Positions 28,385-37,099 of a stretch of 64,000 nucleotides of DNA are shown one piece after another. Position 1 is the first letter of the stretch; each line of letters starts with the position of its first letter. The translations under genes were made by a program, and so were the position numbers. A model generated the notes under the pieces. It was not told the origin of the DNA. It was given only the letters and a program-made list of their open reading frames with translations, and did not search any database. This DNA comes from Bradyrhizobium diazoefficiens (GTDB lineage Bacteria > Pseudomonadota > Alphaproteobacteria > Rhizobiales > Xanthobacteraceae): the NCBI RefSeq assembly GCF_016616235.1, contig NZ_CP067100.1, positions 7,561,001 to 7,625,000 on the forward strand, in the 5' to 3' direction.

Positions 28385-29182
28385 TCACACCGCCAGCCGC
28401 TTCCTCCGCCCCATCCACCACAGCGTCAGATTCCACGCGATGCAAGTGGCGAGCCCCATGCTGAGGCCGGCCACGGAGCCGAAGTTTGCCGCACCGAGAT
28501 GCAGCACCGCGATCGCCATGCCGAATCCGAGCAGCCCCCAGGCGGAGTTGGCGAGCACGGCGGCGGTCGGCGGACCGCCGATGCGCGGATGCAGGATCAC
28601 CATGATGCTGGTGAACACGATCGGGTAGAGCGCGATGACGCCGCTCACCCGCGGCCCGACCCAGCCGGAGGTCGACACCACGATCGCGACCAGCGTTGCC
28701 ACCAGCGAGGCGCGGAACGGGATGTCGTACCAGCGGCGCGTCACCAGCGGCATCTTCGCATGGCGGTACTTTGCGAGCAGCGGAATGCAGATGCCGAAGG
28801 CAACCAGGTTCACGGCAAGACCGGCCGTCAAACTCCAGTCGAACAGGCGGATCATGGAGGCCAAGCCGATCCACACCGCAATCGCGCTTCCGACACTGAC
28901 CAGCAGATTGTTCCGCTGCGCCAGCACGACATAGGTGAGCCCGAGGACGATCGTCGCGGCGTTGACCGGAAGGCTCGCCAGCGCGCCTTGCGCAATGAAG
29001 GCGGCGTCATGGTCGATCGCGAGAAAGACGTAGGACGGTCCCGCCGAGATCGGCAGCGTCGCCACCAGCGCGCCGATCACCGGGCCGGAGCGTTCGGTGA
29101 TGATCGAGGCCGACACCACGAACGCCGCGGCGATAGCCATGCGCAGGAGAAGAACGAGAATGAAGTGGAGATCGGGGGACAT
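28385..29182 (-). CDS. Hypothetical integral membrane protein
   Basis: 265 residues, almost entirely hydrophobic, with about eight predicted helices (for example FILVLLLRMAIAAAFVVSAS, VIGALVATLPISAGPSYVFL, FRASLVATLVAIVVSTSGW). It ends in a basic GRRKRLAV. I do not recognise a characterised family. Its repetitive GALVATLP/SGVIALYP pattern suggests two similar halves, as in small transporters. It converges on mutS and is followed upstream by family A-like repeat DNA that separates it from the OsmC gene. Confidence 0.7.
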   Translation of the reverse strand: MSPDLHFILVLLLRMAIAAAFVVSASIITERSGPVIGALVATLPISAGPSYVFLAIDHDAAFIAQGALASLPVNAATIVLGLTYVVLAQRNNLLVSVGSAIAVWIGLASMIRLFDWSLTAGLAVNLVAFGICIPLLAKYRHAKMPLVTRRWYDIPFRASLVATLVAIVVSTSGWVGPRVSGVIALYPIVFTSIMVILHPRIGGPPTAAVLANSAWGLLGFGMAIAVLHLGAANFGSVAGLSMGLATCIAWNLTLWWMGRRKRLAV

Positions 29183-29189
29183 TTTTTTC

Positions 29190-29355
29190 TTTTTACCTCC
29201 CCTGGAGGGGGAGGTTCGGCTCGCAGCGCGTCAGCGGTGCGAGACGGGGTGGGGTGATCTCTCAACACGGGCAGCGTGCGATGTGGAGAGACCGTCACCC
29301 CACCCCACCCCGCTCGCGCTGAGCGCGATCGACCCTCCCCTCCAGGGGAGGGTAA
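29190..29355. repeat. Variant family A repeat (CTCCCCTGGAGGGGGAGG type)
   Basis: CTCCCCTGGAGGGGGAGG and CCCTCCCCTCCAGGGGAGGG arms enclose GGTGCGAGACGGGGTGGGGTGA and TCACCCCACCCCACCCC blocks. The layout parallels the other family A repeats but with a distinct terminal palindrome. It lies between two minus-strand genes. Confidence 0.6.
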
Positions 29356-29361
29356 GCAAGT

Positions 29362-29871
29362 TCACATCCGCTGCATCGAGACCGAAATCTTCGGGCCGTT
29401 CTTGATGGTCTGGTAGACCACGCAATAGCGCTCGGTGAGCTTCAGCAGCAGATCGAGCTTGTCCTGCGGCGCGTCGGTGTCGACCTCGAAGCGCAGGCGG
29501 ATCTCGGCGAAGCCGACCGGGGTCTCCTTGTCGATGCCGAGCGTGCCGCGGAAATCGAGATCGCCCTCGGCATAGACGTTGCCGGTTTTTAGCGGCACCT
29601 CGATCGCGGTCGCAACCGATTTCAGCGTGACGCCGGCGCAGGCGACCAGCGCTTCCAGCAGCATGTCGCCGGAGCAGAGCTCGAGGCCGGAGCCGCCGGT
29701 GGCCGGATGCAGGCCGGCCATTGCGATGGCGCGGCCGGTCTCGACCTTGCAGGCGATGCCGTCGCTGTCGGTCGAGCCCTTGGCCTTCAGCGTGATCATC
29801 GCGGCCTTGGGATCGGTCTTGTAACGCTCCTTGATCGGGGCCTGCATCTGGCGCAGTTGGGTGGCGTCCAT
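29362..29871 (-). CDS. OsmC family protein
   Basis: A 169-residue OsmC/Ohr-fold protein. Members reduce organic hydroperoxides with a Cys pair or have unknown roles. The C-terminal segment KLTERYCVVYQTIKNGPKI contains one conserved Cys. The other Cys is in LLEALVACAGVTLKSVA, so both redox Cys positions are occupied. The ATG at 29871 (MDATQLRQMQ) is preferred. It is divergent from glnD across about 245 bp. Confidence 0.85.
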   Translation of the reverse strand: MDATQLRQMQAPIKERYKTDPKAAMITLKAKGSTDSDGIACKVETGRAIAMAGLHPATGGSGLELCSGDMLLEALVACAGVTLKSVATAIEVPLKTGNVYAEGDLDFRGTLGIDKETPVGFAEIRLRFEVDTDAPQDKLDLLLKLTERYCVVYQTIKNGPKISVSMQRM

Positions 29872-30115
29872 CTTTCGTTTCCTCCCCAAAATTCGCTCGG
29901 TTGGCAGCGGTATAGAGGCCGGTCCCGATGCTGTCAGCCCATGATTGATACGGGCTGCTATGACCGCGGCCGCGACCGCCTGAAAATACATCAAATCCAG
30001 TGCGTTATAGACGCATCCCGGGACCGGCGCTCCCTTCCAAAACGGCCGGTCGGCACGTATCTCTGCATGAATAAAGTTTCGTGACAGCGCTCTGCGCCTC
30101 TTATATCGGGTATTC

Positions 30116-32908
30116 ATGGACAGCGTCGCGACTGAGCACAGGCCAGAGGTGGATGATCGCTTCGATACCGCGCGGATCACCGCCGCGGTCGATGCGCTTG
30201 CCGAAAAGCATGAGGGACGCGAGGACGCGTTCCGCACGGCGGTCGCGCAATTGCTCAAGGCCGAGCTGATCTCGGCGCGCGCGGCGGCGCAGGCGATCCT
30301 GCTGAAGGACCGCCACGGCCGCCGCTGCGCCGAGCGGCTGTGCCACGTCCAGGACGAGATCATCCGCATCCTCTATTCGGCCGCGACCCGCCATCTCTAT
30401 CGCTCGCCGATCCCGACCGGGGCGGAGCGCATGGCGGTGGTGGCGACCGGCGGCTATGGCCGCGGCCTGATGGCCCCCGAGTCCGACATCGATCTCTTGT
30501 TCATCCTGCCTTACAAGCAGACCGCTTGGGGCGAGCAGGTGGCTGAGGCCATTCTCTATTGCCTCTGGGACATGGGGCTGAAGGTCGGCCATGCCACGCG
30601 CTCGGTCGACGAATCGATCCGCCAGGCGCGCGGCGACATGACCATCCGCACTGCCATCCTGGAGACGCGCTTCCTCACCGGCGACCAGCCGCTCTATGAC
30701 GAACTGGTCGCGCGCTTCGACAAGGACGTGGTGCAGGGCACGGCGTCCGAATTCGTCACCGCAAAGCTCGCCGAGCGCGAGGAGCGGCACCGCCGCGGCG
30801 GCCAATCGCGCTATCTCGTCGAGCCCAACGTCAAGGACGGCAAGGGCGCCCTGCGCGACCTGCACACGCTGTTCTGGATCGCCAAATACGTCTACCGCGT
30901 GCGCGACACCGACGAGCTGGTCGAGCGCGGCGTGTTCGACGCGCAGGAGTACCGCAGCTTCCGCCGCTGCGCCGATTTCCTCTGGTCGGTGCGCTGCAAT
31001 CTGCATTTCCACTGTGGTCGGGCCGAAGAGCGCCTGTCGTTCGATCTCCAGCGCGAGATCGCGGTCCGGCTCGGCTACACCTCGCATCCCGGCATGCAGG
31101 ACGTCGAGCGCTTCATGAAGCACTACTTCCTGGTCGCCAAGGAAGTCGGCAACCTCACCGCCATCCTCTGCGCCAAGCTCGAGGACCAGCAGGCCAAGCC
31201 CGCGCCGGTCTTGAGCCGGATGATGGCGCGGCTGCGCCCCACGCCCGCGAAGCGGCGCGTGCCCGAGAGTGACGACTTCATCGTCGACAACAACCGCATC
31301 AACGTCGCCGCGCCTGACGTCTTCAAGCACGACCCGGTCAATCTGATCCGCATCTTCCGCCTGGCGCAGAAGAACAACCTCGCCTTCCATCCGGACGCGA
31401 TGCGCGACGTGACGCGCTCGCTCGGCCTGATCAACGCGCAGATGCGCGAAAATCCCGAGGCCAACCGGCTGTTCATGGAGATCCTGACCTCCGACAACGC
31501 CGAGATCGTGCTGCGGCGGATGAACGAGACCGGCGTGCTCGGCCACTTCATCCGCGCCTTCGGCAAGATCGTCTCGATGATGCAGTTCAACATGTATCAT
31601 CACTACACCGTCGACGAGCATCTGATCCGCTGCATCGGCTTTCTCCAGGACATCGAGCGCGGCGGCATCGAGGAGTTCACGCTCGCCAGCGACCTGATGC
31701 GCAAGACACGCCCCGAGCACCGCGCGGTGATCTATATCGCGACACTGCTGCACGACGTCGCCAAGGGCCGGCCCGAGGACCACTCGATCGCGGGGGCCAA
31801 GGTCGCACGCCGGCTCTGTCCGCGGCTCGGCTTCAGCCCGTCCGACACCGAGCTGGTGGCCTGGCTGATCGAGGAGCACCTCACCATGTCGACGGTCGCG
31901 CAGTCGCGCGACCTCTCCGACCGCAAGACCATCGAGAATTTCGCCGCCGTGGTGCAGTCGGTCGAGCAGATGAAGCTGCTCACGATCCTCACCACCGCCG
32001 ACATCCGCGGCGTCGGTCCCGGCGTGTGGAACGGCTGGAAGGCGCAGCTGCTGCGCTCGCTGTATTACGAGACCGAGCCGGTGCTGACCGGCGGCTTCTC
32101 GGAAGTCGATCGGGGAAAACGCCTCGCTGCCGCGCATGCCGAGTTCCGCATGGCCTTTGCCGAATGGCCGAAGGACGAGCTCGACGCCTATATCGGCCGG
32201 CACTATCCGGCCTACTGGCTCAAGGTCGAGCTGGCGCGCAAAATCCGTCACGCCCGCTTCGTCCGCTCCAGCGAACAGGCCGGCCACAAGCTCGCGATCA
32301 ATGTCGGCTTCGACGAGGTGCGCGGCGTCACCGAGCTCACCATCTTCGCCGCCGATCATCCCTGGCTGCTGTCGATCATTGCCGGCGCCTGTGCCTCGGC
32401 CGGCGCCAACATCGTCGATGCCCAGATCTACACCACGACCGATGGGCGCGCGCTGGACACGATCTCGATCTCCAGGGAATACGACCGCGACGAGGACGAA
32501 GGCCGGCGCGCCACCCGCATCGGCGAGATGATCGAGGACGTGCTCGAAGGCAAGCTGCGGCTGCCCGAAGTGGTGGCGCGGCGCGCCGTGCGCAGCAAGG
32601 CGCGGCCGTTCGTGATCGAGCCGGAGGTGACCATCAACAACCAGTGGTCCGACCGCTACACCGTGATCGAGGTGTCTGGCCTCGACCGCCCCGGCCTGCT
32701 CTACGAATTGACCACCGCGATCTCGAAGCTCAATCTCAACATCGCCTCGGCCCATGTCGCGACCTTCGGCGAGCGCGCCCGCGACGTGTTCTACGTCACC
32801 GATCTCCTGGGCGCACAGATCAACGCGCCGACGCGGCAAGCCGCGATCAAGAGCGCGCTGACCCATGTGATGGCCGGCGACAAGGCGGTTGCCGCGCCGG
32901 CGGCGTGA
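30116..32908 (+). CDS. glnD: Bifunctional PII uridylyltransferase / uridylyl-removing enzyme
   Basis: A 930-residue nitrogen sensor that uridylylates PII proteins when glutamine is low and removes UMP when it is high. Domains in order: nucleotidyltransferase with GGYGRGLMAPESDIDLLFI (about residues 113-131), a linker helix region, an HD hydrolase with LLHDVAKGRPEDHS (about 545), and two C-terminal ACT domains (starting near FDEVRGVTELTIFAADHPWL and YTVIEVSGLDRPGLLYEL) that bind glutamine. All parts are intact. It ends 5 bp before the convergent ogt stop. Confidence 0.98.
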   Translation: MDSVATEHRPEVDDRFDTARITAAVDALAEKHEGREDAFRTAVAQLLKAELISARAAAQAILLKDRHGRRCAERLCHVQDEIIRILYSAATRHLYRSPIPTGAERMAVVATGGYGRGLMAPESDIDLLFILPYKQTAWGEQVAEAILYCLWDMGLKVGHATRSVDESIRQARGDMTIRTAILETRFLTGDQPLYDELVARFDKDVVQGTASEFVTAKLAEREERHRRGGQSRYLVEPNVKDGKGALRDLHTLFWIAKYVYRVRDTDELVERGVFDAQEYRSFRRCADFLWSVRCNLHFHCGRAEERLSFDLQREIAVRLGYTSHPGMQDVERFMKHYFLVAKEVGNLTAILCAKLEDQQAKPAPVLSRMMARLRPTPAKRRVPESDDFIVDNNRINVAAPDVFKHDPVNLIRIFRLAQKNNLAFHPDAMRDVTRSLGLINAQMRENPEANRLFMEILTSDNAEIVLRRMNETGVLGHFIRAFGKIVSMMQFNMYHHYTVDEHLIRCIGFLQDIERGGIEEFTLASDLMRKTRPEHRAVIYIATLLHDVAKGRPEDHSIAGAKVARRLCPRLGFSPSDTELVAWLIEEHLTMSTVAQSRDLSDRKTIENFAAVVQSVEQMKLLTILTTADIRGVGPGVWNGWKAQLLRSLYYETEPVLTGGFSEVDRGKRLAAAHAEFRMAFAEWPKDELDAYIGRHYPAYWLKVELARKIRHARFVRSSEQAGHKLAINVGFDEVRGVTELTIFAADHPWLLSIIAGACASAGANIVDAQIYTTTDGRALDTISISREYDRDEDEGRRATRIGEMIEDVLEGKLRLPEVVARRAVRSKARPFVIEPEVTINNQWSDRYTVIEVSGLDRPGLLYELTTAISKLNLNIASAHVATFGERARDVFYVTDLLGAQINAPTRQAAIKSALTHVMAGDKAVAAPAA

Positions 32909-32913
32909 AGGCC

Positions 32914-33444
32914 TTAGACCTCCACCCCCTCATGCCGCAGCAGCCAGCGCTTGCGCTCAAGGCCGCCGCCATATTTCACCAGCGAGCCATCCGCGCCGAT
33001 CAGGCGATGGCACGGCAGCACCACGCTGATCGGGTTGGAGCCGTTGGCGTGGCCGACGGCGCGAATGGCCTTGGGCATCTCGATCTTGGCGGCGAGCGCG
33101 CCGTAGCTCATCGTCGTGCCGGCCGGGATGTTCGCGAGCGCCGTCCAGACTTTCTGCTGGAACGGCGTGCCGGCGATGCGCCACGCGATGGCCAAGAGCT
33201 GGCCGAGATCGCCTTCGAAATAGTTCGACAGCGCGGCCCGCATTGCCACCGGCGCAGGCTGCTTACGCAGATCCACCGCCCCGTAATGCAGGCGCAACAG
33301 CTCGCGCATGCGATGCTCGTAATCCTCCCAGTCGAGCGCGCGCAAGGCGCCCTCGGCATCGGTGACCAGCAGCGCGATCCCGATCGGCGTCATCAGACGA
33401 TCGAGACCGAAGCGTTCAGGCATATTGGTTGATCGGGCGGCCAT
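32914..33444 (-). CDS. ogt: Methylated-DNA--protein-cysteine methyltransferase
   Basis: A suicide DNA repair protein that takes methyl groups from O6-methylguanine. The active-site motif is VVLPCHRLIGADGSLVKYGGG, with the acceptor Cys in PCHR. The DNA-binding wing AIRAVGHANGSNPIS and the Arg finger are present. It is about 176 residues from the ATG at 33444, or 169 from 33423; neither has a strong ribosome-binding site. No AraC (Ada) domain is attached. It converges with glnD and is divergent from an ABC binding-protein gene. Confidence 0.9.
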   Translation of the reverse strand: MAARSTNMPERFGLDRLMTPIGIALLVTDAEGALRALDWEDYEHRMRELLRLHYGAVDLRKQPAPVAMRAALSNYFEGDLGQLLAIAWRIAGTPFQQKVWTALANIPAGTTMSYGALAAKIEMPKAIRAVGHANGSNPISVVLPCHRLIGADGSLVKYGGGLERKRWLLRHEGVEV

Positions 33445-33671
33445 TGCGACACCATTGCATCGGAACACGTATCGCACGTGCCATGCCGCATGTGCTACCG
33501 TCCACCCGAAAGCTGACGCTGTGTTCCCTGGCCTGAGACGGTTCGGCGCAGCGCCGCGATCCTTGCGCGGCACCGTGCCTTCCTCCACACTCTTCGGCAG
33601 CGATGGCAACCGTTGCAACCAACGGGAAAAGACCATCGGCCGGAAAATTCCGTCAGGAGGAACATCCCAAC

Positions 33672-34913
33672 ATGAGCAATCGCAGAGCCTTTTTGGCTGC
33701 CACGGCAGCGCTCGCCTTCGCGTTCTCTGTCACCCAAGCCTTCGTAAGCCCAGCCCTCGCCCAGAAGAAATACGACACCGGCGCGAGCGACACCGAGATC
33801 AAGATCGGCCAGACCGTGCCGTTCTCCGGGCCCTATTCCGTCTATGCCAATATCGGCAAGACCCAGGCCGCCTACTTCAAGATGATCAACGACCAGGGCG
33901 GCATCAACGGCCGCAAGATCAATTTGATCCAGTATGACGATGCCTATTCGCCGCCGAAAACGGTCGAGCAGGTGCGCAAGCTCGTCGAAGGCGACGAGGT
34001 GCTGTTTACCTTCCAGATCATCGGCACGGCGGCCAATGCCGCCGTCCAGAAATATCTCAACGGCAAGAAGGTGCCGCAGCTGCTGGCCTCAACAGGTGCC
34101 GCACGCTTCAACGATCCGCAGAACTATCCCTGGACCATCGCCTATAATCCCAACTACGTGTCCGAGGGACGGATCTACGCCAAGTACATTCTCAAGGAGC
34201 ATCCCAACGCCAAGATCGGCGTGCTCTACCAGAACGACGACATGGGCCGCGACTATCTTGCCGGCCTCAAGAGCGGCCTCGGCGACAAGGCCGCGAGCAT
34301 GATCGTCGGTGAAGTCTCTTACGAGGTTACCGACCCCACGGTGGATTCGCAGGTGGTCAAGCTGAAATCGATGGGCGTCGACCTGTTCTACGATGCCTCG
34401 ACGCCGAAATTCGCGGCACAGGCGATCAAGAAGCTCGCCGATCTCGGCTGGACGCCGGTGCACATCCTCGACATCAATGCGAGCCCGGTGTCGGCGACAC
34501 TCAAACCTGCGGGCCTCGACATCTCCAAGGGGATCATCTCGACCAATTACGGCAAGGACCCCGGCGATCCCCAGTGGAAGGACGATCCGGGCGTGAAGGC
34601 CTTCTTTGCATTCATGGACAAATATTTCCCCGAAGGCGACAAGCTCAACACCGTCAACACCTATGCCTACTCGGTGGCCGAGTTGTTGACGCAGGTGCTG
34701 AAGCAGTGCGGTGACGACCTCACGCGCGAGAACGTCATGAAGCAGGTGGCCAACATCAAGGGCTATACACCGAGCCTTGCGCTGCCCGGCATGTCCATCA
34801 CCACCGGGCCGAACGACTTCCGCGTCAACAAGCAGATGCAGATGATGAAGTTCAACGGCGAACGCTGGGAGCTGTTCGGACCGATCATCGAGGATACCGG
34901 ACCGTCGGGTTAG
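33672..34913 (+). CDS. Branched-chain amino acid-type ABC transporter substrate-binding protein (1 of 2)
   Basis: A 413-residue periplasmic LivJ-like (Peripla_BP_6) protein with a signal peptide ending SPALAQ. The mature start KYDTGASDTEIKIGQTVPFS and the segments MINDQGGINGRKINLIQYD and IGVLYQNDDMGRDYL define the type I ligand-binding fold. It is a close paralog of the next gene. No permease or ATPase genes accompany the pair, so it probably shares a Liv-type transporter encoded elsewhere. Ligand unknown. In Bradyrhizobium such proteins often bind aromatic acids or amino acids. The ATG is preceded by GTCAGGAGG. Confidence 0.9.
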   Translation: MSNRRAFLAATAALAFAFSVTQAFVSPALAQKKYDTGASDTEIKIGQTVPFSGPYSVYANIGKTQAAYFKMINDQGGINGRKINLIQYDDAYSPPKTVEQVRKLVEGDEVLFTFQIIGTAANAAVQKYLNGKKVPQLLASTGAARFNDPQNYPWTIAYNPNYVSEGRIYAKYILKEHPNAKIGVLYQNDDMGRDYLAGLKSGLGDKAASMIVGEVSYEVTDPTVDSQVVKLKSMGVDLFYDASTPKFAAQAIKKLADLGWTPVHILDINASPVSATLKPAGLDISKGIISTNYGKDPGDPQWKDDPGVKAFFAFMDKYFPEGDKLNTVNTYAYSVAELLTQVLKQCGDDLTRENVMKQVANIKGYTPSLALPGMSITTGPNDFRVNKQMQMMKFNGERWELFGPIIEDTGPSG

Positions 34914-34919
34914 GGGCTG

Positions 34920-35036
34920 CGTAGGGTGGGTTTGCTCTGCAGATGCGCAAAGCGCATCTGCTCGGCGTAACCCACCTCTTCTCTTTCCCCCGCGTCCGCA
35001 GAAGTGGTGGGTTACGGTTCGCTAACCCACCCTACG
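34920..35036. repeat. Inverted TAGGGTGGGTT repeat between paralogous binding-protein genes
   Basis: CGTAGGGTGGGTT (34920-34932) and AACCCACCCTACG (35024-35036) are exact inverted copies. Between them lie further GTAACCCACC and GGTGGGTTAC blocks and a GATGCGCAAAGCGCATC hairpin. The TAGGGTGGGTT...AACCCACC unit is another interspersed repeat type. A related fragment (GGTGGGCACGCTTCGC) is near 11932-11968. It may terminate or process transcripts of the upstream gene. Confidence 0.65.
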
Positions 35037-35148
35037 AACGCCCGCCTTGCGTCGCAGCAATCGTTCCGCCACACTCACCCCCAGCGATGGCATCGGACGC
35101 GCAGCGCGCCGGCAGACCGTCTGCAATAACAAACCGAGGAAATTGCGA

Positions 35149-36375
35149 ATGAGGAATGGAGTTCTGCAACTGGCAACGGCAACGGCGCTGACCCTGGCGC
35201 TGTCGATCTCTGCGGCCAATGCCCAGAAGAAATATGATCCGGGCGCCAGCGACACCGAGATCAAGGTCGGCCAGACCGTACCGTTCTCGGGACCGGCATC
35301 GGCCTATGCGACGATCGGCAAGGCCCAGGCTGCCTATTTCAAGATGATCAACGACCAGGGCGGTATCAACGGCCGCAAGATCAATTTGATCCAGTATGAC
35401 GACGCCTATTCGCCGCCGAAAGCCGTCGAGCAGGTGCGCAAGCTGGTCGAGAGCGACGAGGTGCTCTTGACCTTCCAGATCATCGGCACGCCGTCCAACG
35501 CGGCCGTGCAGAAGTACCTCAACTCCAAGAAGGTGCCGCAGCTGTTCGCGGCGACCGGCGCCTCGAAGTTCACCGACCCCAAGAACTTCCCGTGGACCAT
35601 GGGCTACAACCCGAACTACTTCGTCGAAGGCCGCATCTACGGCCAGTACATCCTGAAAGAGCATCCGAACGCCAAGATCGGCGTGCTCTATCAGAACGAC
35701 GACCTCGGCAAGGACTATCTGAACGGCATCAAGGCCGGCCTCGGCGACAAGGCCGCCAAGATGATCGTGGCGGAGGTCTCGTATGAGGTGTCCGATCCGA
35801 CCATCGATTCGCAGATTCTCAAGATCAAGGACGCCGGCGCCGACCTGTTCTTCAGTGCCACCACGCCGAAGCAGGCGGCGCAGGCGATCAAGAAGATCGC
35901 GGAGATGGGCTGGCATCCGGTGCAGATCGTCGACATCAACGCCACCTCGGTCGGCGCGGTGATGAAGCCCGCCGGCCTCGACGCCGCCAAAGGCGTCATC
36001 AGCGTCAACTACGGCAAGGACCCGCTCGATCCGGCCTGGAAGGACGATCCCGGCATGAAGAAATATTTCGACTTCATGGCGAAGTACTATCCAGACGGCG
36101 ACAAGGACTCGAACTTCAACGTCTATGGCTATGGCACTGCCCAGCTGCTCGCCCACGTGCTGCAGCAGTGCGGCGACAACCTGACGCGCGAGAACGTCAT
36201 GAAGCAGGCCGCCTCGCTCAAGGATGTCACCGGCGATACCGCCTTGCCCGGCATCAAGGCCAATACCTCAGCCACCGACTATCGCGTCAACAAGCAGCTT
36301 CAGATGATGAAGTTCAACGGCGAGCGCTGGGAGCTGTTCGGCCCGATCCTGGAGGACGCCGGCCCGGCGGGTTAG
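35149..36375 (+). CDS. Branched-chain amino acid-type ABC transporter substrate-binding protein (2 of 2)
   Basis: 408 residues with a signal peptide (LALSISAANAQ). The mature region is nearly collinear with the preceding gene: shared runs include GINGRKINLIQYDDAYSPPK, KIGVLYQNDD, SQ-VKLKS/ILKIKD positions and the C-terminal KFNGERWELFGPI. Differences cluster around parts of the two lobes, so ligands may differ. A GAGGAAA site precedes the ATG at 35149. The two genes are separated by 235 bp containing a repeat, which argues against a tight operon. Confidence 0.9.
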   Translation: MRNGVLQLATATALTLALSISAANAQKKYDPGASDTEIKVGQTVPFSGPASAYATIGKAQAAYFKMINDQGGINGRKINLIQYDDAYSPPKAVEQVRKLVESDEVLLTFQIIGTPSNAAVQKYLNSKKVPQLFAATGASKFTDPKNFPWTMGYNPNYFVEGRIYGQYILKEHPNAKIGVLYQNDDLGKDYLNGIKAGLGDKAAKMIVAEVSYEVSDPTIDSQILKIKDAGADLFFSATTPKQAAQAIKKIAEMGWHPVQIVDINATSVGAVMKPAGLDAAKGVISVNYGKDPLDPAWKDDPGMKKYFDFMAKYYPDGDKDSNFNVYGYGTAQLLAHVLQQCGDNLTRENVMKQAASLKDVTGDTALPGIKANTSATDYRVNKQLQMMKFNGERWELFGPILEDAGPAG

Positions 36376-36396
36376 TTCTCTGACCTGTCTCAACGA

Positions 36397-36478
36397 CGTC
36401 ATGCCCGGGCTTGTCCCGGGCATCCACGTTCTTAGGGGCGAAAATGCGTGGATGGCCGGGTCAGGCCAGGCCATGACG
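36397..36478. repeat. Palindromic repeat after binding-protein gene 2
   Basis: GTCATGCCCGGGCTTGTCCC and the opposed GGCCGGGTCAGGCCAGGCCATGAC form the ends. CATCCACG and CGTGGATG pair internally. It lies between convergent genes and may serve both as a transcription end and as an interspersed repeat. Confidence 0.55.
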
Positions 36479-36504
36479 GTGGAGAAAGATTCGCTCGACC
36501 GGAA

Positions 36505-36930
36505 TCAACTCGGTATCTCCCCAAAATTCTTCCCCACGGGCAGCACGGCGTGGCGGATCAACCGCGAATCCTCCACCGCCGCTTGGCGGTGCTTCACCGC
36601 CTCACGGTAGACGGGATCGCGAATCATCTCGACGAAGGCTGAAACGCTTGGGTATTCGGCGATGAAGCAATGATCCCAGCGTTCCTCCTGCGGGCCGATC
36701 AGCATCAGCTCGAATTTGCCCTGCCAGACGATGCGGCCGCCGAGGCGTTCGAACACCGGGCCGCTCTCGCGACCATAGGCGGCATAGGCTTCCGCGCCGC
36801 TGGCCTTGCGGCCGTCGGGATAGGCCGCCTCTTTCCGCAACCGCACCAGATTGAGCATGTGGATCGGACCGGGGCGGTCATCGTCCCGGAATTGCGCGAA
36901 AATCTCCTTGGTCGGATCGATGTGGCCCAT
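36505..36930 (-). CDS. DUF1330 family protein
   Basis: 141 residues with the ferredoxin-like dimeric alpha/beta barrel fold of DUF1330. Visible family segments are GPIHMLNLVRLRKEAAYPDG, YGRESGPVFERLGGRIVWQG and CFIAEYPSVSAFVEMIRDPVY. The fold is shared with small monooxygenases and stress-response barrels. No activity can be assigned. It lies alone between convergent and divergent neighbours. Confidence 0.82.
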   Translation of the reverse strand: MGHIDPTKEIFAQFRDDDRPGPIHMLNLVRLRKEAAYPDGRKASGAEAYAAYGRESGPVFERLGGRIVWQGKFELMLIGPQEERWDHCFIAEYPSVSAFVEMIRDPVYREAVKHRQAAVEDSRLIRHAVLPVGKNFGEIPS

Positions 36931-37099
36931 GCGAACTCCTTCTTCCTGATGCCGGCGATGCTAGCCCTGCAGCCTGGAAAGCGGAACTGCGGCCGGCGAA
37001 TGCCGCATCTCCTAATCGCGCGTTAACGCCGGGGGTAACCGGGCCTTAAACCGCGACCGCTAGCGTCTCGGCGGGGCGGGCTGACCGGGCGTTTTTCGT

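Noticed and set aside
30101..32866. A 921-codon minus-strand frame opposite glnD
   Set aside because: It covers the intact glnD and has no recognisable domain, so it is a long antisense artefact of high-GC codon bias.
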